The notes beneath the pieces were generated by a model that worked only from the letters and a program-made list of their open reading frames with translations, was not told the DNA's origin and made no database searches. Positions 8,355-15,911 of a stretch of 34,636 bases of DNA are shown piece by piece; within the stretch, counting starts at the first letter, position 1, and each line of letters opens with the position of its first letter. A program made the translations under genes and the position numbers. The stretch is from Nitrososphaerota archaeon (GTDB lineage Archaea > Thermoproteota > Nitrososphaeria > Nitrososphaerales > Gagatemarchaeaceae). The stretch is taken from assembly GCA_029785195.1 (NCBI GenBank), contig JAFMAD010000004.1:34693-69328 (forward strand), in the 5' to 3' direction.

Positions 8355-8903
8355 CTACGCGTGGACCACTTTAGTACCCATGTAGTGGTCGCTGTACTTC
8401 TGCTGGTACCCGTGCGAGATGGCCAAGCCCACTATCACATCGAGGAGCAGGAGGAGCCAGTAAATCTTGCTCAGGTTCCTGACAAAAGCCTCCGCAAAGG
8501 TGGGGTTCGAGCCGCGCCTGGAGGCTACTTTCAACTTGAAGAGCTTCTTCCCGATGCTTGCGCCGGAGGACACTTCCATAACGGCGTTATAGAAGACGAA
8601 GATGACCCCCCAGAGGAGGGCAAAGCCCCCGAACACGACCCCGAAGAATGCGGCACCGCCGGTGAGGAGGGCCGGGATGGCGACGATCGCAGTGGCGATG
8701 CCGAGAACCACATAGACGATGACGTAGTCGATGATCAGCGCAATCAGCCGTTCCACCCAGTACTCCTGCGCGTTATGATCTCTGGTCAGAGCGTCGATTC
8801 CGCTCGTGTGGGCATCTCCCGTCCCAGTCTGGACCGCGGCCCCGCATGATGGGCAGAAGGTAGCTCCATCAGGCAGCTCTTTCCCGCACTTTGCGCAGAA
8901 CAT
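8355..8903 (-). CDS. Zinc-ribbon plus RDD-domain membrane protein
   Basis: A 182-residue protein. It begins with a double-Cys zinc ribbon (MFCAKCGKELPDGATFCPSC, Cys3, Cys6, Cys17 and Cys20), then a soluble linker, then an RDD domain. The RDD part has the conserved Arg near the first helix (WVERLIALIIDY), two central hydrophobic helices, the GKKLFKLKV turn and a final helix with an Asp-His pair (SDHYMGTKVV). The ATG at 8903 is chosen because the zinc ribbon starts with it. The frame is open seven codons further upstream. RDD proteins are poorly understood; some act in Na+/H+ transport. A soluble zinc ribbon fused to RDD is common in archaea and Actinobacteria. Confidence 0.82.
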   Translation of the reverse strand: MFCAKCGKELPDGATFCPSCGAAVQTGTGDAHTSGIDALTRDHNAQEYWVERLIALIIDYVIVYVVLGIATAIVAIPALLTGGAAFFGVVFGGFALLWGVIFVFYNAVMEVSSGASIGKKLFKLKVASRRGSNPTFAEAFVRNLSKIYWLLLLLDVIVGLAISHGYQQKYSDHYMGTKVVHA

Positions 8904-8961
8904 GACAGCTATTGAGCAGGCCACCTCGTTTCACCTCATTTATGGGTTGGCCTTTGAATGG

Positions 8962-9340
8962 CTACGGCGCCAGCGTGGGGAGGAAGGCGGCCGCCAGGGC
9001 GACCAATGATGCTACAACACAGAGTGAGATAGTTTCTGCGACGAGCTCCGTGTTCACTATTGTCACGTTCCTGGTGAATGCGGCCCCCAGCATGTCTCCA
9101 ATCAAGCGCTGTGTTATTGAGACCGGGAGCGCCAGCTGGGTTCCCGCCCATGCCAGCAGGGAGCGCGAGGTGGAGGCAGGAAAGACCCCCTGGGGCTGGG
9201 GCGAGCATCCTGTCCCCCATCGTCCCGCCGAGGGAGTGCCGCCCGAGGACGGCAACCCCGATTATGGCCGCGGCGGGCGGTAGCTTGGAAATCGTGGATT
9301 GGTTCCTCATCGCAACAGCCCTGGGCTTTATCACCCTGCG
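8962..9340 (-). pseudogene. Decayed PiT-family phosphate permease (C-terminal half)
   Basis: Two minus-strand frames together resemble the C-terminal half of an inorganic phosphate transporter. The upstream frame gives AAAIIGVAVLGRHSLGG and TMGDRMLAP. After a shift near 9200 the next frame gives LLAWAGTQLALPVSITQ, LIGDMLGAAFTR, then two hydrophobic helices ending at a TAG at 8962. The LALPVSITQ stretch matches the PiT signature around the second conserved repeat. The N-terminal half is absent and the 5' side abuts another dead gene. It is therefore a truncated, frameshifted remnant, not a working permease. Family assignment is by motif recall. Confidence 0.6.
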
Positions 9341-9349
9341 AGACCCCCA

Positions 9350-9735
9350 GGTCATGGGCGTAATTCGTCACCTCGACGGAGAGGTCGACGCCCTTCTCCG
9401 CCTTCCAGCTGTACCCGTACTTCACCAAGTGGTCGCTCGACGGCATCTCCATGACGACCCCGTCTACGTCGACGTCGAGGGCGCTGTCGATGTCCGTCTT
9501 CATGCTGCGGGCAAAGGCGTAGACTTTGGCGTCGAGCTTCAGATGGGCGATCCCCTTCACGGCCTACTTGTCAGATGGGGATACAGAGGGGGCCAGCTTC
9601 GATCGTCTTTACTCCGGCCTAGTCCGGGGCCCGGGCAATCTTCAGCTTGTCCTCCCGCCTGAAGATCATCCTCGTTTGCTGCTCACCGTCGTGGAGCGTC
9701 ACGTCAAGGAGGATGACCTTCTTCGGAAGCTTCAA
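9350..9735 (-). pseudogene. Decayed LeuA/homocitrate-synthase-like gene (N-terminal fragment)
   Basis: From a TTG at 9735 the minus strand reads KLPKKVILLDVTLHDGEQQT, the metal-binding DxTLRDGEQ motif of the HMG-CoA-lyase-like TIM barrel (2-isopropylmalate, citramalate and homocitrate synthases). A TAG at 9621-9619 interrupts it. A shift near 9570 then moves to a frame giving HLKLDAKVYAFARSMKTDID and VDGVVMEMPSSDHLVKYGYS, again typical of this family. Similarity ends after YAHDLG near 9350, about 140 residues into a protein of 350-500. The gene is truncated and has at least one stop and one frameshift. Confidence 0.65.
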
Positions 9736-10141
9736 CCCCCTTTTGGTTTCGGGGGGAAATCATAGAAGCTTATGTGGCGCTTGCTGGATTTTTATTGCCG
9801 CGGCACCGACAATTGAAGCTCTTCCTGAGCCCCGTAGCTAGAGCATACCCAGAAGGATCCCGACTTCTGACGGGAACCCGCGGCTGCACTAGCTGGATCC
9901 AGTTTTCTGAAAAGAAGCCCTGTGCGAGTTCTCGGCGCCGCAAGAGCAGATAATGGAACCGAGGGTGGTGAGGGTTGCGACCTGACCTGAATGCCGCGTC
10001 ATATGTCTGTGGTCGCCCCTGGTGATCTTCAACGAATGGGACAAGAATCGGTTAGCCTGTGGCACGGTTTAATCCAAGAACGATGAAACCTAGGTTACGG
10101 CGCAAAGTCTTAAGTCTCTCCGCTGGCGGCGCATGTGTCGT
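9736..10141 (+). other. Gene-free stretch before tRNA-Phe
   Basis: About 400 bases with no convincing coding frame on either strand. The far end should hold the tRNA promoter; a weak AT-rich patch (TCTTAAGTC) near 10108-10116 is about 30 nt before the tRNA. Nothing else is recognised. Confidence 0.4.
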
Positions 10142-10249
10142 GCCGCGGTAGCTCAGCCTGATTCCTGCTTGAAGGCTAGGGAGACCTCATAGCTCATCAG
10201 CATCCGGCTGAAGACCGGAGTGTCGTCGGCTCAAATCCGACCCGCGGCA
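10142..10249 (+). tRNA. tRNA-Phe (GAA) with interrupted D-arm
   Basis: The acceptor stem GCCGCGG (10142-10148) pairs perfectly with CCGCGGC (10242-10248), with discriminator A at 10249 and no encoded CCA. The anticodon stem TCCGG/CCGGA (10203-10207, 10215-10219) encloses the loop CTGAAGA with anticodon GAA at 10210-10212. The T-arm is GTCGG, loop CTCAAAT, CCGAC (10225-10241). The D-arm region is 51 nt instead of about 17. Removing an 18-nt intron (10161-10178) and a further 15 nt (about 10185-10199) leaves a canonical D-arm: stem GCTC, a loop containing AGCCTGG and ending in A21, stem GAGC, then A26. The first intron has a clean bulge-helix-bulge; the second does not. Confidence 0.9.
10161..10178 (+). 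other. tRNA intron in the D-loop with bulge-helix-bulge
   Basis: The fold is as follows. The outer helix is CTC (10152-10154) with GAG (10181-10183). The central 4-bp helix is AGCC (10155-10158) with GGCT (10174-10177). The 3-nt bulges are TGA (10159-10161) and AGG (10178-10180). The inner helix is TTC (10162-10164) with GAA (10171-10173), closed by a 6-nt loop. Cutting at the canonical bulge positions frees 10161-10178. This matches the substrate of archaeal tRNA splicing endonuclease, in a D-loop position rather than the usual 37/38. Confidence 0.75.
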
Positions 10250-10336
10250 CGCCTATGCATGCTCAAATCGCCTGTTATGGCAGTATTCCCTACCATATGG
10301 AATGTTTTTCTACCAGCACCCCTGACCTGCGGAATA

Positions 10337-10957
10337 ATGTCCCTCCACGACTACCTGACCGAAGTCCTGGGCAGCAAGGCCAGCATCAAAGTGCTCAAGA
10401 CCTTGATCCGCTACAGGGGGAAGGTGTTCACCATAAGGGACCTGGCGAGGACGGCCGGCCTGTCGCACCCCGAGGTCGCCCTTGTGGCCAGGACTCTGGA
10501 AAAAAGAGGGGTTGTGAGGCTCCAGCCTGTCGGGAGGGCCCAGCAGGTCATCCTGAACGAAGAGAGCTACGTGCTGAACTCGATAGTCTGGCCAGCGATA
10601 AAAGCCGAGGAAGATACCCTCGATGCGATCTTGTCCACGATCAGGCCGTTCTTTGAGGATAAGTCGATCAGATCGGTGGCCGTCTTCGGGAGCGCCGCGA
10701 AGGGACTCGAGGGGAAGCAGAGCGACATCGACATATTCATCGTAGCGGGTGACAGAGAGCTCGCCAGCGAGCGCGTTGCAGACGCCTCCGCCGAAACTGC
10801 TTCGAAGTTCGGATTCGGGCTGTCACCCTTGATCATGGACGAAGCCACGTTCGCCAGAAAGAAGAACAAGGATTTGGGCAGGTCAATCCTCGAGTCCTAC
10901 AGGATGGTCCGGGGCAAAGACCTGAGGAAGATAGGAGATGTCCAAGCCCGTCAATAG
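10337..10957 (+). CDS. Winged-helix/MNT nucleotidyltransferase (HEPN partner)
   Basis: A 206-residue protein with an N-terminal winged helix (about residues 14-75: LIRYRGKVFTIRDLARTAG, then LARTLEKRG-like wing) and a minimal nucleotidyltransferase domain. The MNT active site is FGSAAKG (117-123) followed by SDIDIF, placing the two metal-binding aspartates at 130 and 132. In MNT-HEPN toxin-antitoxin systems the MNT protein adds nucleotides to the HEPN RNase and silences it. Here its stop overlaps the start of a HEPN-like gene that is broken. The ATG at 10337 is chosen because the family homology begins there; the frame is open to 10220, across the tRNA 3' end, which is not credible. Confidence 0.82.
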   Translation: MSLHDYLTEVLGSKASIKVLKTLIRYRGKVFTIRDLARTAGLSHPEVALVARTLEKRGVVRLQPVGRAQQVILNEESYVLNSIVWPAIKAEEDTLDAILSTIRPFFEDKSIRSVAVFGSAAKGLEGKQSDIDIFIVAGDRELASERVADASAETASKFGFGLSPLIMDEATFARKKNKDLGRSILESYRMVRGKDLRKIGDVQARQ

Positions 10958-11210
10958 GAGCCTATACATGAACTACCTGCAGAAGGCAGAGGAGACGCTC
11001 GACGTCGCGGAGTACGCCGCGAAACAGTCGAAGAACAACGCCGCGGTGACGGCGTCTGTCCATTGTGGATGAGGCTCGCCTCAGGCAGACGCTACGCCTT
11101 TACGGAATCGGTGCCCGGTAGACTTGGTTAGCTCGACGAGCTTCTGGGGTTCCTGGAAGAAACATAGAAGGTCATTGAGCGATGCGTAATGCTCGTCGAT
11201 GTCGGCGGAT
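10938..11210 (+). pseudogene. Truncated HEPN-domain protein
   Basis: The ATG at 10938 lies inside the end of the MNT gene (20-bp overlap). The frame gives a HEPN-type first helix (SLYMNYLQKAEETLDVAEYA, then a short lysine-rich turn and AAVTASVHCG) but meets TGA at 11070-11072 after 44 residues. Shifting frame gives a scrap (LDELLGFLEET) that resembles a later HEPN helix, with further stops, up to about 11210. The RNase motif (Arg-x4-6-His) is not present. The toxin half of this pair is therefore dead, leaving an orphan nucleotidyltransferase. Confidence 0.6.
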
Positions 11211-11364
11211 AGTTATGGTCCTGTAAGAGTTGGGAGACCCGCTATCGAAGAGACCACGTTAAGACTCCTCTCACAGATGCGAAAACCAGTGCAAGGTTCA
11301 TTGTGCCCCCGTAGAGAATACCTTATCCCAAGTTGGGCCATGGTGGACCGGCGATAAGCGGCTC

Positions 11365-11913
11365 CTAGGGGGAACCTGGGCGCGGAGATGTATCGATGGT
11401 ACTGCCGCATCTGCTGCAGAAGTTACCAGGTGGTGCGACCGGTGTCCCACACCTGGCGCAGTACCGAGCTTTCCCAGGAACAGGATGCGGTTTTGCCGGC
11501 AAGTCGAACCCGACGAGTTCTCGAAACCTGGTCCTGAAAATCCAGTCCAAGTTGTCGAGGTTATCAGGGTAAAGGCTGACGTACCTAATCTTGTTCTTGC
11601 GATACTCTCTCATCTTGAACCTCATTGTGCGCCTGTATTTCTTGCTGACCTTCGCCAGCCCCCAGAACTCCACGTAGATTTTGTAATCTGGAAGGAAGAA
11701 GTCGGGGTGGGCAAATGTACGCTTGAAGATCAATGCGTCGGTTTGGGCGCCCCATTCGTAGAGGTAGCGGATTCCGTTTTGGGCGAAGTAATCAGCAATC
11801 CTCTGCTCGGACCTGCTCCTGACGTCCTCACCATGCATCGTTTTGGAAGGGGTGCCGTACTGCTTCTCTTGGTTGCTGGAGAGGAGCCTAGAGAGATCCC
11901 TGAGCAGGCCCAT
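11365..11913 (-). CDS. PD-(D/E)XK nuclease-like protein with C-terminal zinc ribbon
   Basis: A 182-residue protein. Residues 30-90 fit a PD-(D/E)XK fold: a conserved Glu in the first helix (SRSEQRIADYF, Glu36), the Pro-Asp of AHPDFFLPDYK (Asp71), and VEFWG with Glu82. The third position usually holds Glu-x-Lys/Gln; here Trp replaces it, as in several restriction-endonuclease-like families. A CARCG (Cys152, Cys155) and CSRCG (Cys166, Cys169) zinc ribbon closes the protein. The ATG at 11913 lies 21 nt after a TTAAAAG box. It is a lone gene among toxin-antitoxin loci, so a role in defence or DNA processing is plausible but unproven. Confidence 0.72.
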   Translation of the reverse strand: MGLLRDLSRLLSSNQEKQYGTPSKTMHGEDVRSRSEQRIADYFAQNGIRYLYEWGAQTDALIFKRTFAHPDFFLPDYKIYVEFWGLAKVSKKYRRTMRFKMREYRKNKIRYVSLYPDNLDNLDWIFRTRFRELVGFDLPAKPHPVPGKARYCARCGTPVAPPGNFCSRCGSTIDTSPRPGSP

Positions 11914-11934
11914 GCCCGTAAATCGAGGGCTGGG

Positions 11935-11941
11935 CTTTTAA
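11935..11941 (-). promoter_or_regulatory. TATA box for the zinc-ribbon nuclease gene
   Basis: TTAAAAG on the minus strand, 21 nt before the ATG at 11913, which fits a leaderless archaeal promoter. Confidence 0.55.
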
Positions 11942-12006
11942 CAAAGATAGACCCGGAGTCTATGATAGTCCTAGGCGTGGGGGGTTCCGGAGAGTGAAGT
12001 AGAGGG

Positions 12007-12918
12007 TCATACGTTGTCGTAAAGTGCCTTCACCCTTTCGATCATGGCGTCGTAATCAAAATCTCTCTTGAAGACAAGGCGAGCAAGCCCGCTCTTCTTG
12101 TTGGCGTTCAGCTTCATGGTGTCGAGTTGCCTCCGGCACTCACGGATGTGTTCCTTGGTCTTCAGGACGTGGCCCCTTACAGCGTGTTTCTCTGCCCGCT
12201 GGGCGAACAGGTTTCTGACCAGCTTCCAGTCGAGGCCGCGGTTGCTCTCGGTGATTCGAAGCGCGTCGTAGGCGTCGAAGTGGTTCCTCTTCCCGCGCCT
12301 CAAATCGCCTATTATGAAGAGCTTCGATGCCAGCTGCTCTTCCAGACCAACATGTTTGATCATGAGCGGTTCCAGCCCAAGCAACTTCAGGTTCATGATT
12401 GTGGCCATCTCGTTCTCTTCGGGTGCCTGGAATATCCTGCATCTCTTGCACAGCTCAATCTTCGGCCTCTCTTCAATCGTGTAGCCGATGCGACGGAGGA
12501 TATCCCTGTAGTTCAGTTCTAGAAAGAGGAGTCGGTCGTCGTTCTTCGCCAGGTCAACCCGGACGTCGCACCTTCTCAGACCGGCATACCTCGTCAGGTC
12601 CGTCCTGATTTCGTCGACGTCCCCGAAGCTGTAGCCAGCCACGGAATTGGGGTCGTAGTCGGCGTCAAAGGAGAACCTGTGGTCCAGCAGGGGCACGTGG
12701 TTCCTGACCGACATGCCGCCCTTGAGGACCAGCCTCTGGTCATAGTAGCCACTCTTCATCCGAGCGACGCTGTATATCATGTCTAGGGCACATATCTCGG
12801 AGTAGATCTTCTGAACAGACTCTGCGTCTGCGAAGTACTCTTTGTACTCGTCCTTCACCAGGTCCCTGGGGTCGGTGCCGATGACGGCATCGTCAGCTAT
12901 GTTGAAGAAGATCCCCAT
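12007..12918 (-). CDS. AbiEii-type nucleotidyltransferase toxin
   Basis: A 303-residue protein of the AbiEii/AbiGii (DUF1814) family. The nucleotidyltransferase core is RLVLKGGMSVRN (62-73) followed by HRFSFDADYD, with the two metal ligands in Asp-Ala-Asp (85-87). The C-terminal helices keep the family's LASKLFIIGD and RGKRNHFDAYDALRI stretches. AbiEii toxins modify tRNA or other targets with nucleotides. The ATG at 12918 is preferred; the frame is open to 13083 but the extra part is overlap with the upstream gene and reads as non-protein. It starts 5 nt after the antitoxin stop, so the two are one transcript. Confidence 0.83.
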   Translation of the reverse strand: MGIFFNIADDAVIGTDPRDLVKDEYKEYFADAESVQKIYSEICALDMIYSVARMKSGYYDQRLVLKGGMSVRNHVPLLDHRFSFDADYDPNSVAGYSFGDVDEIRTDLTRYAGLRRCDVRVDLAKNDDRLLFLELNYRDILRRIGYTIEERPKIELCKRCRIFQAPEENEMATIMNLKLLGLEPLMIKHVGLEEQLASKLFIIGDLRRGKRNHFDAYDALRITESNRGLDWKLVRNLFAQRAEKHAVRGHVLKTKEHIRECRRQLDTMKLNANKKSGLARLVFKRDFDYDAMIERVKALYDNV

Positions 12919-12923
12919 GGCAG

Positions 12924-13691
12924 CTACCTCGGCAGCCTCGCTTTCGCGTTGAACGGGAGCCTGTCGACCCAGACGACCCTGGCCGAGGGATTGCCGACCA
13001 AGACCTCGACGTTCTTCTGGTATTCGAGAAAATACCTTACCCCGTTGACGATAGATTCCCAGAAGCCAAGGTAGGGGGCCCACGTCGCAATGACCATGTC
13101 TGCCCTGCCGATTGGCCGTCCGACCTCGTGGTGGAGGGCGAAGTAGGCCCTCGGCCCGTCAATGTATGCCGGTACCGCCCGGAAGAGAACCGAGATATCA
13201 CCGGTAACGTTGACGTGCGTCTTGCAGGCGTCTAGATATCCAGACAACCATGTCTGCGCGCTCCCCGAAGACGATATTTCCATACCGTTCCTTTGCAGCA
13301 GACCTGTCTTGAGGAGTCTAGAAGCTGCATGATAGGTGCTGCTTCTGCTCAGAGCAAGCGCTCTTGATAGGTCTCCGAGACGCCTCGACCCAAGCACGGA
13401 AGCCAGGAATATCTTGAATGGTACTTCGTCGCAGAGGATCTCCCTTTCCTTCTGGCCGACCACCTGCGGCAACTCGGCCAGCCAGACGTTGGGTGCGTTC
13501 TCTACGAACTTTCCGTTCGAGTCTAGAATTCCTTCTTCCATTAGCAGCTTCTTTACCGCGTAGAACTGAGTGCTGTACCTCGCGTATCCCAGCTCTTGAA
13601 CGAGCCCCGTTGAGACCCTGTTACTGGTTCGGCCCCGAAGCTTGTAGAACACTCGCACCGCTTCTGCGTACCTGACTTGGTTGTAGAGCAT
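12924..13691 (-). CDS. AbiEi-like winged-helix antitoxin
   Basis: A 255-residue protein with two helix-turn-helix regions, one at about residues 20-60 and one at about 110-150 (DLSRALALSRSSTYHAASRL), and a C-terminal domain (VPAYIDGPRAYFALHHEVG). Position and layout match the AbiEi antitoxin that represses its own promoter and neutralises AbiEii. The start is set at the ATG 13691-13689 because a perfect TATA box (TTATATAG) ends 22 nt upstream. Starts further upstream would place the TATA box inside the gene. Antitoxin function is inferred from the adjacent AbiEii, not from a recognised family signature. Confidence 0.72.
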   Translation of the reverse strand: MLYNQVRYAEAVRVFYKLRGRTSNRVSTGLVQELGYARYSTQFYAVKKLLMEEGILDSNGKFVENAPNVWLAELPQVVGQKEREILCDEVPFKIFLASVLGSRRLGDLSRALALSRSSTYHAASRLLKTGLLQRNGMEISSSGSAQTWLSGYLDACKTHVNVTGDISVLFRAVPAYIDGPRAYFALHHEVGRPIGRADMVIATWAPYLGFWESIVNGVRYFLEYQKNVEVLVGNPSARVVWVDRLPFNAKARLPR

Positions 13692-13713
13692 CTGTCCAGT
13701 TGGAGCACAGAGA

Positions 13714-13721
13714 CTATATAA
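13714..13721 (-). promoter_or_regulatory. TATA box for the AbiE-like pair
   Basis: TTATATAG on the minus strand, 22 nt before the antitoxin ATG. It is the strongest TATA match in this part of the window and fixes the start of the gene. Confidence 0.65.
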
Positions 13722-13773
13722 GGACTCATCTGTCATAAGGAACACCGACGTGACGAACCCCATGGAGACGCAG

Positions 13774-14505
13774 TCAGGAAGATTCCGCGAAACTGCCGAT
13801 TTCGACCTGATCATGGTCGTGCATAATCCTGATTTGTCTCGTCCCGAAGTCCATCAGAGCATAGTGGCGTTCAGCAGGACTGCTGTCGATTCTAAGAATG
13901 GTCGTGTCCCGCAGCTTTGACAGGGTATACGGCCCGCTGAGGTGCCCGCTCACCGAAAGGGGTGGGTTCACCTGTGTCAGGACCTGGTCTAGAACCTCGA
14001 ACTCGTCGGAGGCGTGGTAGCGGCTACCGTATTCGGGAAGGTAGGGACTCGCATGAGTGGCCAAGACATCGACGCCGACCAGCCTCGCAGCGACGGAAAG
14101 GAAGTCTTCGGCAGACTGCCTGGGGACGCCGTCCTTGGCCTTCGTCTTTCCCTTCTTCGCCATTATGCCGTTGATGAAACCCACCTTCAGGCCTCCGATT
14201 GCCCTGACTTCGCCGTCTTCTGCCAGGACTCTGGTTCCGTCCTTGTTTCTCGCCGAATGGAGCACCTCCAGGTTGTCGTGGTTCCCGTAGATGGCATGAA
14301 CTGGGACCAGGTCGGTCAGGCTCTTCCAGTCGACAGGCCTCCACGCATGCCCGAGGTCGCCCAGTGCGATGAGGGATGCCGACTTGGCGCTTCTGACCAT
14401 CCGGAGCAACCAGTCGTGTGCCTCTCCTTCCCATACCCCGTGATGGTAAGTCTGTTCGTAATGGATGTCGCTGATGATCATTATCGGCTGACCGCTCTCG
14501 ACCAA
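13774..14505 (-). CDS. Calcineurin-like metallophosphoesterase
   Basis: A 243-residue protein with all the dimetal phosphoesterase motifs in order: SDIHYE (Asp and His, about residue 12), GDLGH (49-53), GNHDN (74-78), a later ATHASP histidine and SGHLSG. It therefore hydrolyses a phosphoester; the substrate is unknown. The start is TTG at 14505, with a GGAG about 4 nt before it; the ATG eight codons later, directly before the first metal motif, is possible. It is followed 82 nt later by the AbiE-like pair, which has its own promoter, so co-regulation is not implied. Confidence 0.85.
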   Translation of the reverse strand: MVESGQPIMIISDIHYEQTYHHGVWEGEAHDWLLRMVRSAKSASLIALGDLGHAWRPVDWKSLTDLVPVHAIYGNHDNLEVLHSARNKDGTRVLAEDGEVRAIGGLKVGFINGIMAKKGKTKAKDGVPRQSAEDFLSVAARLVGVDVLATHASPYLPEYGSRYHASDEFEVLDQVLTQVNPPLSVSGHLSGPYTLSKLRDTTILRIDSSPAERHYALMDFGTRQIRIMHDHDQVEIGSFAESS

Positions 14506-14619
14506 GTTCTCCTGCCATGCAGTGGATGTCTATGGAAGGAGAAAAAGTCCCCCTTCAGACGACGACTTTTGCAACAAGGAACCCTTGCGGCACGCCTGTG
14601 TTGGTCGAAACATTGGGCG

Positions 14620-14627
14620 TTATATAT
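14620..14627 (+). promoter_or_regulatory. TATA box for the integrase gene
   Basis: TTATATAT, ending 19 nt before the GTG at 14647. This supports the GTG start and leaderless expression. Confidence 0.6.
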
Positions 14628-14646
14628 CCGGTTCAACTTATAGAGT

Positions 14647-15897
14647 GTGGACCAGTCAGAAGAGTCGTCTGTCGCGACCCTCAGGGCGTCGGGGAAGCTC
14701 GCGCATCAGACCAAGGAGAACTACATCCTCAGGATAAGGGCGTACCTCAGGCGGGTGGGTATGTCCCCCGACCAATTCATCCAAACTGTCAGCCGAGACC
14801 CGAAGGCGTTCGAAGAGGATTTCGTCAAGTTCATCGCCGTGGTGAGCGGGACCTCAGCGTCCTCCACCACCGCATTCTGGCGGGACTCCCTCCGGAGGTT
14901 CCTCGAGATTAACAGGGTGAAGGGGGTCGACTGGGACTACGTCAACCAGTTCATCCCGAAGGTGAGGAAGTCGGGCCAGGACAGGGCGCCGACGCTGGAG
15001 GAGATTCGCAAGGTGGTGGCGGTCGCAGACCTCAGGACGAAGTGCCTCATACTCTTCCTGACTTCATCGGGCGCGAGGATCGGTTCGATAGAGTACCTCC
15101 GCTGGAGGGACATACAAGAGGTGGAATTCGAAGGATGGAAGCTCGCCAAGGTCACCATCTACAGGGGTGAACCGGAGGAGTATGACACCTTCGTGTCACC
15201 GGAGTGCTACGAGTATCTCCTGAAGTACAGGGAGGTCCGCGAGAAGGTGGGGGAGGTCACTTCGCCTTCGTCCCCGGTCTTCGTCAGGGAGGTGAACAAG
15301 AGGAGGTTCGACCAGAGCAAGGTGAGGCCGGTCGGCGTCAGGACCCTGAAGAACCAGATGGGGGAGCTCCTGAACCAGATGAAGATGCGGGAGAAGCTTT
15401 CCGATACTAAGAACTACCGGAGCTACGAGTGGAAACAGTGCCATTCTTTCAGGAAGTTCTTCAAGACAAGGATGGAAATGTCCGGGGTCAAGCCTATCAT
15501 TACGGAGATGCTGATGGGGCACACAATCGGCGTGTCTGGGAGCTACATGAAGCCCACTCAGGATGAGATGGTCAGCGAATATGTGAAGGCAATCCCCAAC
15601 CTGACGATCCTCGGCGCGTCGGGAGAGAGAGGAGACAGGAATGCCGAGTTCAAACGGGAGATCCTTCTCAAGGTGGGTGGTTACAGCAAGGAGGAAATGG
15701 ATAAGCTCAACCTTGCAGAAATGGAGGACACGACTATTCAGAAGATGGTACGGGAAAGGCTGCTTGGGGCGACGGCGAACAACGGGAACCACCAGAGGGC
15801 CATACCAGTCAGCGAGGTCGAGGCCTATCTGACGGAAGGGTGGGAGTACGTGGCGACGTTGCCTACCGGAAAGGTCGTGCTGAAGCTTCCCAACTAG
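14647..15897 (+). CDS. Archaeal tyrosine recombinase/integrase
   Basis: A 416-residue tyrosine recombinase. The N-terminal SAM-like core-binding helices (about 15-100) lead to the catalytic domain with Arg144 (SSGARIGSIEYL), the HxxR pair His266/Arg269 (CHSFRK), His292 (LMGHTIG) and the nucleophile Tyr300 (SGSYMKP). A C-terminal extension of about 100 residues ends in a small domain (EVEAYLTEGWEYVATLPTGK), which I recall from thaumarchaeal integrases. It cuts and joins DNA at an attachment site. The nearest tRNA (10142-10249) is 4.4 kb away and I found no copy of its 3' end nearby, so the element it belongs to cannot be delimited. Confidence 0.9.
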   Translation: MDQSEESSVATLRASGKLAHQTKENYILRIRAYLRRVGMSPDQFIQTVSRDPKAFEEDFVKFIAVVSGTSASSTTAFWRDSLRRFLEINRVKGVDWDYVNQFIPKVRKSGQDRAPTLEEIRKVVAVADLRTKCLILFLTSSGARIGSIEYLRWRDIQEVEFEGWKLAKVTIYRGEPEEYDTFVSPECYEYLLKYREVREKVGEVTSPSSPVFVREVNKRRFDQSKVRPVGVRTLKNQMGELLNQMKMREKLSDTKNYRSYEWKQCHSFRKFFKTRMEMSGVKPIITEMLMGHTIGVSGSYMKPTQDEMVSEYVKAIPNLTILGASGERGDRNAEFKREILLKVGGYSKEEMDKLNLAEMEDTTIQKMVRERLLGATANNGNHQRAIPVSEVEAYLTEGWEYVATLPTGKVVLKLPN

Positions 15898-15911
15898 GCA
15901 AGGCGCGCATC

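Noticed and set aside
10220-10336. Upstream extension of the MNT gene across the tRNA 3' end
   Set aside because: It would overlap tRNA-Phe, and the added residues have no resemblance to the family. The ATG at 10337 is used.
13084-13814. Longer versions of the AbiE-like antitoxin starting at 13814, 13763 or 13736
   Set aside because: The TATA box at 13714-13721 would lie inside the gene; the ATG at 13691 has ideal spacing to it.
10225-15897. tRNA-Phe 3' end as attachment site of the integrase
   Set aside because: I looked for a second copy of the T-arm/acceptor sequence by eye in the accessory region and did not find one, so there is no sequence support for integration at this tRNA.
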